Positions 35,232 through 43,421 of a DNA stretch of 44,791 bases are shown in pieces. The stretch is from an uncultured Clostridium sp. (lineage in GTDB: Bacteria; Bacillota; Clostridia; TANB77; CAG-508): assembly GCA_948467495.1 (NCBI GenBank), contig CAOKEO010000012.1, positions 1 to 44,791 of the forward strand, given 5' to 3'. Every line of letters starts with the position of its first letter. Positions within the stretch are counted from its first letter, which is position 1. The position numbers and the translations under genes were made by a program. The notes under the pieces were generated by a model. It searched no databases. It was not told the origin of the DNA and saw only the letters and a program-made list of their open reading frames with translations.

Positions 35232-36482
35232 TTAATCCAGATGATGAAACTTTTGATACAAATCTTTTGCTGTGTGTGGACAATCAACTCCTATGGAATC
35301 CGAATTTTTTACAGGTGCAAATTCTTCTTCTCTTTTTACACGAAGAATTGCCATATCATCTACTTCTCCAAAAGCATCAAATAAAAATGCTTCAAATTTA
35401 TAGGCATTTGGCGAATCTGGAATGACAAGATTTCCGTCTTTATTCAAATAAGTAGCTTTTTTATAAGCAATATGATATGGTAATGGATTCTCTCCCATTC
35501 TTTCTACTGTATTAACATGAAATAAGTTGCATAAAATATGGGACTCTCCATAAAGTAATTCTCCATTTTCGTCTCGTGCTTGTGACATTTCTTCTGTTAT
35601 TTCAGAATATTCAACAACACTTGGTTTTCCATTTCTTTTACAAAATACCCCTACTTTTTCTTGTGGACTTGCTTTTACTACAGATTTACAAGCAACATTT
35701 ACTTCTTTTTCAATTGCAATTCCCATTAAAACAGGGTCAACCATTTTAGCCAAACAATTATCCACACCACCTATAAATATCCATTCAATGCCTATTTCCT
35801 TCATTTTTTGAGTCATTCCATTTTTCACAAGTGATTCATAAATTCCTCCATGCCCATCTGCTGCTTGTTTAATTAACCCATCTTCTCCTATTAGAATTTT
35901 TCCTTCTGTATCTATCATAGGTAATTCCCCTTGAATAAAGAAAAAGATATTTTTGTCTTTCTGATAACCAAAATATTTATTTTTTTCAAAAAACTCAACT
36001 GTTGCTGCATTATTCTCACGGCTTGTCATAATAAACCAAGGAATGGTAACATTATATTTTTTCCCTGCTTCTTTTAAACTGTCACATAATAATTCAAATA
36101 GTGATTTATGAGATTCCAATCCAATATCATACGTTCCTTTTGGTCCGTCGTGTCCAAGTCTTGTTCCTTGTCCTCCTGCCATTGTTACAGCTGCCAACTT
36201 TCCTTCTTGTATGGCCTTCTTCCCTATATTCTCATATGTTTTATAATCATCATATAATTTACATTTGTCTAAATATTCAATTGGCGTAATCGTATCTTTT
36301 TCATGCTTTTCCTCTTTTTTTATACGATAATACAAACTATTGATTAATTCAAAATTGATTTGTTCTATTTGCTCTAATAACTCTTTTTGATGCATTTCAT
36401 CTAAGGTTTCATAATGATTTAATACATGTTCTTGCCCATATTTTTTTAAAATACTTTGTACTTTCTTTATTCTTTCGTCCAT
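35232..36482 (-). CDS. UDP-sugar pyrophosphorylase, UDPGP type 1 family
   Basis: 416 residues. The nucleotidyltransferase loop AVTMAGGQGTRLGHDGPKGT near residue 96, ENNAATVEFFEKNKYFG and EWIFIGGVDNCLAKMVDPVL mark the eukaryote-type UDPGP family (UAP1/AgX-like), which joins UTP to GlcNAc-1-P or Glc-1-P. GalU-type bacterial enzymes are unrelated in these motifs. Which sugar is used cannot be told from the sequence; the linked mutase argues for glucose or a hexosamine. Ribosome site AGGAAG. Terminator of the preceding gene is just upstream. Confidence 0.93.
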   Translation of the reverse strand: MDERIKKVQSILKKYGQEHVLNHYETLDEMHQKELLEQIEQINFELINSLYYRIKKEEKHEKDTITPIEYLDKCKLYDDYKTYENIGKKAIQEGKLAAVTMAGGQGTRLGHDGPKGTYDIGLESHKSLFELLCDSLKEAGKKYNVTIPWFIMTSRENNAATVEFFEKNKYFGYQKDKNIFFFIQGELPMIDTEGKILIGEDGLIKQAADGHGGIYESLVKNGMTQKMKEIGIEWIFIGGVDNCLAKMVDPVLMGIAIEKEVNVACKSVVKASPQEKVGVFCKRNGKPSVVEYSEITEEMSQARDENGELLYGESHILCNLFHVNTVERMGENPLPYHIAYKKATYLNKDGNLVIPDSPNAYKFEAFLFDAFGEVDDMAILRVKREEEFAPVKNSDSIGVDCPHTAKDLYQKFHHLD

Positions 36483-36518
36483 ACCTATCTTCCTTTCTTC
36501 CTTTCTTCTCTATCCTAA

Positions 36519-36551
36519 TAAAACAGATAATATATATATTATCTGTTTTTA
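36519..36551. terminator. Palindromic terminator upstream of the pyrophosphorylase gene
   Basis: AAACAGATAATATA and its reverse complement form an uninterrupted 14-bp stem; T residues follow on both strands. It ends the 36590..37069 transcript. Confidence 0.7.
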
Positions 36552-36589
36552 CTTATACACCATTTTAAAAAAATTGGCAACTATTTTTC

Positions 36590-37069
36590 TTATAATTTTT
36601 CTATTTGTTTCTCTCCTGTAATTCTCAAAATTTTATGATATTTGTCCATTACTTCATCTAGATTTTCTCCTACCTCTTCCATATCATAACAATCTATAAT
36701 TTTAATATGTTTTTCTCTTGGTACAAACTTTTCAATATTTTGATTCGTATTTCGAATATATTTTTCATTTCCTTTAACAAACACAATAACTTCTTTTTCT
36801 TCTTCCACTTTGTTCTGAATGGTTTTTAATTTTTCTACATCATCATTTTTCCAATTTAATTCTAATATTTTTTCTGCTCTATCTTTTTTAAAATTAGTTT
36901 TGGCTAATAAAGTTTTCATGCTTTCTTCTAAATTATTTTCTGTTAAGATAATTATTTCATCTTTATTATCTATCTTCTTATCTATAAAAGGTAAACTTAT
37001 CATTTCAAAATGATAGTCACTGGCATAAAATGCACAAATTTTTTCTTTCGTATTTTTATCATTATTCAT
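36590..37069 (-). CDS. Hypothetical cytosolic protein
   Basis: 159 residues, charged, no membrane helix; not recognised. Begins MNNDKNTKEKICAFYASDYH, has an alternating pattern (DEIIILTENNLEESMKTLLA, EVIVFVKGNEKYI, HIKIIDCYDMEEV) suggesting a Rossmann-like alpha/beta fold, and ends in a helix. AAGGAGAG is about 9 nt before the ATG. It stands alone between two gene groups, with a terminator after it. Confidence 0.7.
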   Translation of the reverse strand: MNNDKNTKEKICAFYASDYHFEMISLPFIDKKIDNKDEIIILTENNLEESMKTLLAKTNFKKDRAEKILELNWKNDDVEKLKTIQNKVEEEKEVIVFVKGNEKYIRNTNQNIEKFVPREKHIKIIDCYDMEEVGENLDEVMDKYHKILRITGEKQIEKL

Positions 37070-37293
37070 TTGAAATTCTCTCCTTCAACTCTAAAAATCT
37101 ATTTTTTATTACTGTTTTTGGACTACTGGTAAATTTTACCATTCATTTACAAATATGTCAATAATATTTCAAATAAATTTCATCTACTTTTTTCGACATA
37201 GAATTTTTATCCTAATTTAGTATAAAATTTTCTAAATTGTTAATAATTAATAGTAAAGAATATTTTACAAATAATATATTTTGGAGGTAACAA

Positions 37294-37935
37294 ATGAAAA
37301 AAAATTTAAAAATGGTAATTATTTTAACTTTTCTTCTTTTATTGTATAGTTCTATTTGTGCCATCTCTTACGCACAAAACATTTCTACTGATATTGCCAA
37401 CAGTGTTTTTAGATTACATGTTATTGCCAATAGCGACACACAAGAAGATCAAAATTTAAAATATAAAGTACGTGATAATTTGTTGGATTATATGAATAAA
37501 ATATGTGAAAATACTAATACAAAACAAGAAGCTATTTCTATTGTAGAAAAGAATAAAGATACTTTTGAACAAATTGCTTCCAATACAATAAAAGAACAAG
37601 GTTATGATTATCCTGTTAAAATAAATATTGGCAATTTTGAATTTCCTACTAAAAATTATGGTGATATTTCTTTACCTGCTGGATATTACGATGCTTTACG
37701 TGTTGAAATTGGAGAAGCAAAAGGACAAAATTGGTGGTGTGTCATGTTTCCACCATTATGTTTTGTAGATATCTCCTCTGGTGTAGTTCCTGAAGAATCA
37801 AAAGAATTAATGGAAAACAATTTATCAGAAGAAGAATTTGCACTTGTCTCTAACCAATCCGATAACGAGATACAATTCAAATTTAAGTTGTTAGAATTTT
37901 TTGCCAATAATGGTTTAATAACAGCTAAAAAGTAA
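37294..37935 (+). CDS. spoIIR: Stage II sporulation protein R
   Basis: 213 residues: signal helix about 8-28 and the SpoIIR domain (VFRLHVIANSDTQEDQNLKYKV, TKNYGDISLPAGYYDALRVEIGE, GQNWWCVMFPPLCFVDI). SpoIIR is made in the forespore and secreted to activate SpoIIGA, which processes pro-sigma-E in the mother cell. GGAGG is 7 nt before the ATG. Monocistronic: followed by a repeat and a terminator. A forespore sigma-F promoter is expected; I could not place it with confidence. Confidence 0.96.
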   Translation: MKKNLKMVIILTFLLLLYSSICAISYAQNISTDIANSVFRLHVIANSDTQEDQNLKYKVRDNLLDYMNKICENTNTKQEAISIVEKNKDTFEQIASNTIKEQGYDYPVKINIGNFEFPTKNYGDISLPAGYYDALRVEIGEAKGQNWWCVMFPPLCFVDISSGVVPEESKELMENNLSEEEFALVSNQSDNEIQFKFKLLEFFANNGLITAKK

Positions 37936-38000
37936 CGATTTAGATGTCTTGTTTTTGAGAGATAAAAGTTTCTAATTGAAATATATCATCTCTGAATAGA
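37932..38000. repeat. MITE-like repeat, second family, inverted copy
   Basis: On the minus strand it reads TATTCAGAGATGATATATTT, CAATTAGAAACTTTTATC and AAAACAAGACATCTAAAT, close to 17143..17225. Its terminus (GTAAC) overlaps the last codon and stop of spoIIR. Confidence 0.65.
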
Positions 38001-38072
38001 TACCCTATAAAATAGAACAAAACAGAAAACAGTTGCAATCATTCCAACTTTATGATATATTCTTATAGGTAG

Positions 38073-38106
38073 AAGAGTGTAAGATTTTAACTACACTCTT
38101 TTAATT
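38073..38106 (+). terminator. Terminator after spoIIR and its repeat
   Basis: AAGAGTGTA/TACACTCTT around a 10-nt loop followed by TTAATTT, before the murA start. Confidence 0.7.
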
Positions 38107-38154
38107 TCAAGCAAATATTAGAAAAAATTAGATATAATAATGGAGGTTATTTAA

Positions 38155-39414
38155 TTGGAAAAATTAATCGTAAAAGGTCCCACACCTTTAAAAGGTGAAA
38201 TAACAATTAGTGGTGCAAAAAATGCTGCTGTTGCTATCTTGCCTGCTACACTTTTAATTGATGGTACTTGTACTATCGAAAACTTGCCAAATATTAGTGA
38301 TATCAAAATATCTTGTGAAATCTTAGAAAAATTAGGTGCTAAAATAACTTGGAACAGTCAAAATAGTATTACCATTGATACTTCAAATTTAACTACTACA
38401 AAAGCCCCTTTAGATTTAACTAGTAAATTTAGGGCTTCTTATTATATTATCGGTGCTATGTTAGGTAGAAAAGGAGAAATTGAAGTTGGAATGCCTGGTG
38501 GTTGTAAACTTGGAGCAAGACCAGTTGATCAGCATATTAAAGGGTTTGAAAGATTAGGCGCTAATGTTACAGTCGAAAAAGGAACCATATATGCAAAAGC
38601 GAAAAAATTAAATGGTTGCCCTATTTATATGGATATTGTTTCTGTTGGTGCAACTATCAATGTTATGCTAGCTGGTGTTTTAGCTAAAGGAACTACCATT
38701 ATTGATAATGCTGCAAAAGAACCTCACATTGTAGATGTTGCAAACTTTCTAAATACAATGGGAGCTGACATTAGAGGTGCTGGAACCGATGTAATTAAAA
38801 TTAATGGTGTGGAAAAACTACAAGGTAACGCAACCTATAGTGTTGTTCCCGATCAAATTGAAGCTGGCACGTTTATGCTTGCTGCCGTAGCAACAAAAGG
38901 CGATTTAATCATTAAGAATTGTATTACCAAACACTTAGAATCTATCACAGCCAAAATTATTGAAGTAGGCGGAAATGTAGAAGACAATATCGATAGCATT
39001 CATGTATGGTGTAACAAAAGACCTAACAAAGCTACTATAAAAACATTGCCTTATCCTGGTTTCCCTACTGATTTACAACCTCAAATGGGGGTTGTACTAT
39101 CTTTAGCAAATGGAAATAGTATGATTCACGAAAGTATTTGGGATTCTAGATTTCAATATACAGATGAATTGAACAAAATGGGAGCCAAAATAACAGCACA
39201 AGGAAAGTCAGCCTTTTTTGAAGGAGTTAAAAAACTATCTGGTGCACCAGTTTACTCTTCTGATTTAAGAGCTGGAGCAGCACTTGTTATTGCTGGAACA
39301 GCAGCTGAAGGTACAACAGAAATCTATAATTTGGAACATATTGATAGAGGTTATGAAAACATAGAAGAAAAATTTAGAAGTATTGGTGCAAAAATTGAAA
39401 GAGTGATTGAATAA
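38155..39414 (+). CDS. murA: UDP-N-acetylglucosamine 1-carboxyvinyltransferase
   Basis: 419 residues. First committed step of peptidoglycan synthesis: enolpyruvyl transfer from PEP to UDP-GlcNAc. N-terminal LKGEITISGAKNAAVAILPA, the active-site loop GMPGGCKLGARPVDQHIKGF with the PEP-binding Cys (fosfomycin target), and PYPGFPTDLQPQMGVVLSLA are all present. Start is TTG, with GGAGG nine bases upstream. Downstream walJ starts 13 bases later and rlmH follows, forming one operon. Confidence 0.97.
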   Translation: MEKLIVKGPTPLKGEITISGAKNAAVAILPATLLIDGTCTIENLPNISDIKISCEILEKLGAKITWNSQNSITIDTSNLTTTKAPLDLTSKFRASYYIIGAMLGRKGEIEVGMPGGCKLGARPVDQHIKGFERLGANVTVEKGTIYAKAKKLNGCPIYMDIVSVGATINVMLAGVLAKGTTIIDNAAKEPHIVDVANFLNTMGADIRGAGTDVIKINGVEKLQGNATYSVVPDQIEAGTFMLAAVATKGDLIIKNCITKHLESITAKIIEVGGNVEDNIDSIHVWCNKRPNKATIKTLPYPGFPTDLQPQMGVVLSLANGNSMIHESIWDSRFQYTDELNKMGAKITAQGKSAFFEGVKKLSGAPVYSSDLRAGAALVIAGTAAEGTTEIYNLEHIDRGYENIEEKFRSIGAKIERVIE

Positions 39415-39427
39415 AGGAAGAAATATT

Positions 39428-40219
39428 ATGTTGAATTTTTGTAGTTTATATAGTGGTAGTAGTGGAAATAGTTTATTTATAGAAACACCTCATACAAAGC
39501 TTTTAGTCGATGCGGGTGTTAGCAGCAAGAAAATTGAAAATGCATTATTAGATATTAATATAAATCCATCTTCCTTAGATGGTATATTAGTTACGCATGA
39601 ACATTCTGATCATGTACAGGGGCTAGGAACTTTTTCTAAAAAATTCAATTTACCTGTATTTGTCAATCAAGAAACTTTAGATGCCATGCCTAAACAAAGA
39701 GATAAAATAGAAAGTAGTAATATAAAAACTTTTAAAATCTCTGACAAATTTTCGATAGGCGATTTAGCCATCAAACCATTTTCTATTCCTCATGATGCGG
39801 CTAATCCATGTGGATTTAATATTTGGAAAGATAATAAAAAAATAAGTATTGCAACTGATATTGGGCATATGACAAATAACATTTTAGCACAATTAGAAGA
39901 AAGTCTATTTATTATGTTAGAAGCAAATTATGACCCTGAAGTGTTACGCTGTTCTTCTTATCCTTTTGCTTTAAAATCAAGAATAGCAGGTCCAACTGGT
40001 CATTTATCGAATGAGATTGCTGGTAAAACCATTTCACATTTATTGCAATCTGGTTTGAAAAATGCTATGTTAGGTCACCTTAGTAAAGAAAGCAATTTCC
40101 CTGAACTTGCTTATCAAACAGTTATGGATGAACTAATCTCTAACCATTCTTTTGATAAAAATTCTCTTCATTTGAATGTAGCTAGTAGAGATGTACATAG
40201 TAAATTAATTGAAATCTAA
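39428..40219 (+). CDS. walJ: WalJ/YycJ-type metallo-beta-lactamase-fold hydrolase
   Basis: 263 residues from the ATG at 39428 (AAAGGAAG 7 nt ahead; the 39407 ATG lies in murA). Zinc ligands: LVTHEHSDHVQGLG, SIPHDAANPCG, ATDIGHMTNN, EANYD and GHLSKESN. WalJ homologs process DNA in mismatch repair and are linked to cell-wall homeostasis in the walRK operon. Here it is paired with murA and rlmH instead, another common arrangement since yycJ and rlmH are often near each other. Confidence 0.93.
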   Translation: MLNFCSLYSGSSGNSLFIETPHTKLLVDAGVSSKKIENALLDININPSSLDGILVTHEHSDHVQGLGTFSKKFNLPVFVNQETLDAMPKQRDKIESSNIKTFKISDKFSIGDLAIKPFSIPHDAANPCGFNIWKDNKKISIATDIGHMTNNILAQLEESLFIMLEANYDPEVLRCSSYPFALKSRIAGPTGHLSNEIAGKTISHLLQSGLKNAMLGHLSKESNFPELAYQTVMDELISNHSFDKNSLHLNVASRDVHSKLIEI

Positions 40220-40233
40220 AAGGAACTTAAATT

Positions 40234-40713
40234 ATGTTAAATATTCAAATTATTTGTGTAGGAAAATTGAAAGAAGTCTATTTAAAATCTGCTATTGATG
40301 AATATAGCAAACGTTTATCAAAGTATTGCAAATTAGAGATTTTAGAATTGCCAGATGAAAAAATACCTTTAAAACTTAACATAAATCTAGCAAATGAAAT
40401 CAAAACAAAAGAATGTGAACGTATTGCACATTTTATGAAAAAGGATTCTTTTGTCATTGCTTTAGACTTAACAGGAAAGCAGTTTACCTCAGAAGACTTT
40501 TCTTCTGAAATTCAAGCTATAGCCATGACTTCTAGTCATATTACATTTGTTATTGGTGGCTCTTTAGGTCTTACCAATACATTCCTAAACAGATGCCATC
40601 AAAAACTATGTTTTTCAAAAATGACTTTTCCTCATCAATTAATTAGGGTATTCCTTTTAGAGCAATTATTCAGAGGTTTTAAGATAGCCAAAGGAGAAAC
40701 CTATCATAGGTAA
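40234..40713 (+). CDS. rlmH: 23S rRNA pseudouridine-1915 N3-methyltransferase
   Basis: 159 residues, full length. SPOUT knot enzyme: QIICVGKLKEVYLKSAIDEY at the N-terminus, VIALDLTGKQFTSEDF, the SAM loop FVIGGSLGLTNTF, and the tail HQLIRVFLLEQLFRGFKIAKGE. Methylates helix 69 of the 70S ribosome. Fourteen bases after walJ. Confidence 0.96.
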   Translation: MLNIQIICVGKLKEVYLKSAIDEYSKRLSKYCKLEILELPDEKIPLKLNINLANEIKTKECERIAHFMKKDSFVIALDLTGKQFTSEDFSSEIQAIAMTSSHITFVIGGSLGLTNTFLNRCHQKLCFSKMTFPHQLIRVFLLEQLFRGFKIAKGETYHR

Positions 40714-40725
40714 TATTTTATTTGC

Positions 40726-40820
40726 TTTGTAGAGAAAATATAAGAATTTGAAATGTTAGGGGCGAACTTAAAAATTTACATAACATATTTATTTCCGATA
40801 GGGGGTACTTTCTCTACAAA
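40726..40820. ncRNA. Candidate structured RNA closed by a 12-bp perfect stem
   Basis: TTTGTAGAGAAA and TTTCTCTACAAA pair perfectly and enclose 71 nt. Inside, ATGTTA/TAACAT forms a second helix, and unpaired G-rich blocks AGGGGCGAAC and CCGATAGGGGG stand out in AT-rich surroundings. It lies between convergent rlmH and spmB. A terminator stem would not enclose so much ordered sequence. I do not match it to a known family; strand is undecided. Confidence 0.4.
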
Positions 40821-40841
40821 AATAAAAACATAAGTTAATTT

Positions 40842-40866
40842 GAAGTTTTTTCTAGAACTTCTTTTG
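40842..40866 (+). terminator. Terminator after the murA-walJ-rlmH group
   Basis: GAAGTT/AACTTC around an 8-nt loop followed by TTTT on the plus strand. Confidence 0.6.
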
Positions 40867-40979
40867 CTAATCGACGAATTATCGATTTTCTAACGATTAA
40901 AAAAATTGACATAAATAATATAATTTTGATTATCATAAAAAAATTATATACTCTTTTTTTCATTCTGTCAACAAAAAGT

Positions 40980-41507
40980 TTACGACATAATTCTACATAT
41001 TCCTACACTGACAAGCATTCCTACAACATCTGCTACTAATGCGGCAAGCAAAACAAATCTTGTCTTTTTGATTTTCACACAACTAGTATAAATCGCAATA
41101 GTATATAAGGTTGTTTCTGTTGATCCCATAATGGTAGATGCCATCATACCAATTGTACTATCTACACCATAATTTTTCATAATGTCTGTTGCAACAGCAA
41201 TGGAACCACTACCTGATATTGGTCTAAGCATAGCTAATGGCATAATTTCACTCGGAAAATTGATTACATTTAAAAGAGGTGTAATAAAACGAATGATGAT
41301 ATCTAAAACCCCTGAACTTCTTAAAGCTCCAATTGCAACAAACAATCCCACTAAAGTAGGTAAAATACTAAAAACAATTTCAATTCCTTCTTTTGCTCCT
41401 TCTAAAAAATCATCAAATACCTTATTTTTTTCTATTAAACCATAAGTAATAATTAATAAAATAATAAGTGGCATTGCTAAACTTGATACAAAATTAATCA
41501 CTTGCAT
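40980..41507 (-). CDS. spmB: Spore maturation protein SpmB
   Basis: 175 residues from the ATG at 41507, which has AAGGAG 7 nt ahead; a TTG at 41528 lies before the site. Nucleoside-recognition (Gate) fold membrane protein with four to five helices; SGVLDIIIRFITPLL, PISGSGSIAVATDIMKNYG and STIMGSTETTLYTIAIY are typical. SpmA and SpmB are needed for full dehydration of the spore core and heat resistance. The start lies four bases after the frameshifted spmA stop. Confidence 0.93.
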   Translation of the reverse strand: MQVINFVSSLAMPLIILLIITYGLIEKNKVFDDFLEGAKEGIEIVFSILPTLVGLFVAIGALRSSGVLDIIIRFITPLLNVINFPSEIMPLAMLRPISGSGSIAVATDIMKNYGVDSTIGMMASTIMGSTETTLYTIAIYTSCVKIKKTRFVLLAALVADVVGMLVSVGICRIMS

Positions 41508-41511
41508 AACA

Positions 41512-42106
41512 CTACTCCTTTTTGCCAAACTTAATTAACAATATAGCAACAACGATTCCGTGCTATTGCTGCACATATGGTTGCTATCCACACGGGAAAA
41601 ACTATGCTAGTTGGATGATTGGAATTTAAGGAATTTCTAATAGCAATAACAGTTGTTGGAATAATTTGAATAGATGCCGTATTTAGCACAATAAATATTA
41701 ACATAGAATCGGTCAAAGTATCTTTTTGTCTATTTTCCTTTTGCATTGATTTCATAGCTTTTAACCCCAAAGGAGTTGCTGCATTTCCCAAACCTAAAAT
41801 ATTAGCAATCATATTCATAGAAATTTCTCGTTGAATTTGTTTATTTTTTTTCATTTCTGGAAATAATACTCTTATCATGGGACTTAACAAATTTGTTAAT
41901 TTATCTATTATGCTTGTTTTATTGGCAACTTGCATAATTCCATTCCACAAACATATTGTTCCCAGTAAATCAATACACAAAATAATAGCATCACTAGTAC
42001 TTTCAAAGATAGATGTATTCAAATGTTCCAAATTTCCAGAAAAAATAGCATATGAAAATGATATTATAATAAACACAGGCCATATCATATTCAACATATT
42101 AATCAC
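41512..42106 (-). CDS. spmA: Spore maturation protein SpmA, needs +1 frameshift at CGG
   Basis: 197 residues when joined. First frame: MLNMIWPVFIIISFSYAIFSG, GTICLWNGIMQVANK, MNMIANILGLGNAATPLGLKA and FIVLNTASIQIIPTTVIAIR, then ATICAAIA and CGG at codon 183; the zero frame ends eight codons later with hydrophilic sequence. Skipping base 41560 gives AAIAGIVVAILLIKFGKKE and a stop at 41512, completing the last membrane helix and its basic end as in other SpmA. The +1 stop then lies four bases before the spmB start, normal operon spacing, so the shifted frame is clearly the ancestral one. Confidence 0.92.
41558..41560 (-). other. CGG +1 recoding site 4 (SpmA)
   Basis: Coding strand ATA GCA CGG AAT; skipping C gives ATA GCA GGA ATC and the missing C-terminal helix. 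Confidence 0.8.
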
Positions 42107-42225
42107 CTAAATAATTTTATTCTAAACTTGACTTTTTATTACAATATAATTGACCTACCTTTTTATTTGTGATATATTATGTAGGTAAGGATTGTTAAAT
42201 TAAACTTTTAAGGAGGATGAATTTT

Positions 42226-42477
42226 ATGAAATCAACAGGAATTATCAGAAGAGTTGATGAACTTGGTAGAGTCGTTATTCCCATAGAGATTAGAAATCAA
42301 TTTAACATTGTTGAAAAAGATCCAATAGAAATTTATGTAGATGGTTCTTCCATTATTTTGAAAAAGTTCGAACCAAATTGTATCTTTTGTAGCAATAACC
42401 AAGACTTGTTATCTTATCATGATAAATTAATATGTTCAGATTGTGCCCATAAAATAGGCGCATTAGAAAATGAATAA
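42226..42477 (+). CDS. AbrB-family regulator with C-terminal zinc-binding segment
   Basis: 83 residues from the ATG at 42226, with AGGAGG 9 nt upstream. Swapped-hairpin DNA-binding domain at 1-48: STGIIRRVDELGRVVIPIEI and KDPIEIYVDGSSIILKKFEP. The tail CIFCSNNQ...ICSDCAHKIG has two CxxC pairs able to bind one metal. Transition-state regulators of this type repress stationary-phase genes. The neighbourhood with rsmI and a YabB-type methyltransferase is the same as around abrB in Bacillus. Confidence 0.9.
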   Translation: MKSTGIIRRVDELGRVVIPIEIRNQFNIVEKDPIEIYVDGSSIILKKFEPNCIFCSNNQDLLSYHDKLICSDCAHKIGALENE

Positions 42478-42484
42478 CACAAGT

Positions 42485-42529
42485 AAAAAAGAGCATGATT
42501 ACTTATTTTGAAGTGTATGCTCTTTTTTC
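42485..42529 (+). terminator. Terminator of the AbrB-like gene
   Basis: AAAAGAGCAT/ATGCTCTTTT around a 20-nt loop followed by T residues; probably works in both directions toward rsmI. Confidence 0.8.
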
Positions 42530-42564
42530 TTGCTTATGTCTACTTTTATCCTATGTCATCTGCC

Positions 42565-43404
42565 TCATTTATGAGACAGAAACTTCTGATAAACCTCATT
42601 CCTTGCTAATTTTCTATCTTTTGCTATCCTTTTTATAATTTCCTTTTTTTCTAATCCCTGACTTTCATATAATTGATAATGGTCTTCTAAACTCATATCT
42701 TCAAACTCTTGCTTTATGTCAATTTTTTTGTTTCCTTGTATGATTAAAACCATTTCGCCTTTTAAATTTTGGGCTTTCTTTATAACTTCTTCTATGGTTC
42801 CTCTTATAAATTGCTCATAAATCTTAGTCAATTCCCTTGCTAAAACTACTCTTCTATCCCCTAACACCATTTCTAAATCGTTTAAAGTAGACATTAGTTT
42901 ATGTGGTGCTTCATACAAAATAATGGTCTCTTGACTAGTTTGGATTTTATGTAACTTTTCTTTTCTCAATTTTTTGTTTAATGGCAAAAAACCCAAAAAC
43001 GTGAATTCCTTCGTATCTATTCCAGAAGCAACTAAAGCATTTATCATGGCACATGCACCAGGAATAGGGATGACATCTATTCCCTTTTCAACACATGTCT
43101 TAACAATTGCTTCTCCTGGATCACAAATACCTGGTGTACCAGCATCTGAAACTAAAGCAATATTTTTTCCCTCTAATAACTTGTCCATCAGTTTATCTGT
43201 TTTGATATCTTCATTATGTCTATGATAACTAATTAATGGATTGGCTAAATTCAAGTGGTTAAGCAACTTTAGAGTGTGTCTTGTATCCTCGGCTGCTATT
43301 AAGTCCACATCTTTTAACACATTGATTGCTCTTAATGTAATATCTTCTAAATTTCCTATTGGCGTAGCAACAAGAAACAATTTTCCTTTTTTTTCTTCTT
43401 TCAT
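42565..43404 (-). CDS. rsmI: 16S rRNA 2'-O-ribose C1402 methyltransferase
   Basis: 279 residues, tetrapyrrole-methylase fold: LFLVATPIGNLEDITLRAI, DLIAAEDTRHTLKLLNH, LVSDAGTPGICDPGE and IPGACAMINALVASG. RsmI modifies C1402 in the decoding centre, helping start-codon fidelity. AGGGATG-type ribosome site. It lies 17 bases after the YabB-type gene, the usual yabB-yabC order, though the small yazA gene is missing. Confidence 0.97.
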   Translation of the reverse strand: MKEEKKGKLFLVATPIGNLEDITLRAINVLKDVDLIAAEDTRHTLKLLNHLNLANPLISYHRHNEDIKTDKLMDKLLEGKNIALVSDAGTPGICDPGEAIVKTCVEKGIDVIPIPGACAMINALVASGIDTKEFTFLGFLPLNKKLRKEKLHKIQTSQETIILYEAPHKLMSTLNDLEMVLGDRRVVLARELTKIYEQFIRGTIEEVIKKAQNLKGEMVLIIQGNKKIDIKQEFEDMSLEDHYQLYESQGLEKKEIIKRIAKDRKLARNEVYQKFLSHK

Positions 43405-43421
43405 TTTTATTTCATCCCTTT

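Noticed and set aside
8234-41560. Four frameshifts as ordinary sequencing errors or decay
   Set aside because: All four have the extra C exactly before an in-frame glycine codon and create the otherwise avoided codon CGG; random errors would fall in all three codon positions and in other sequence contexts. Raw reads are still needed to close the question.
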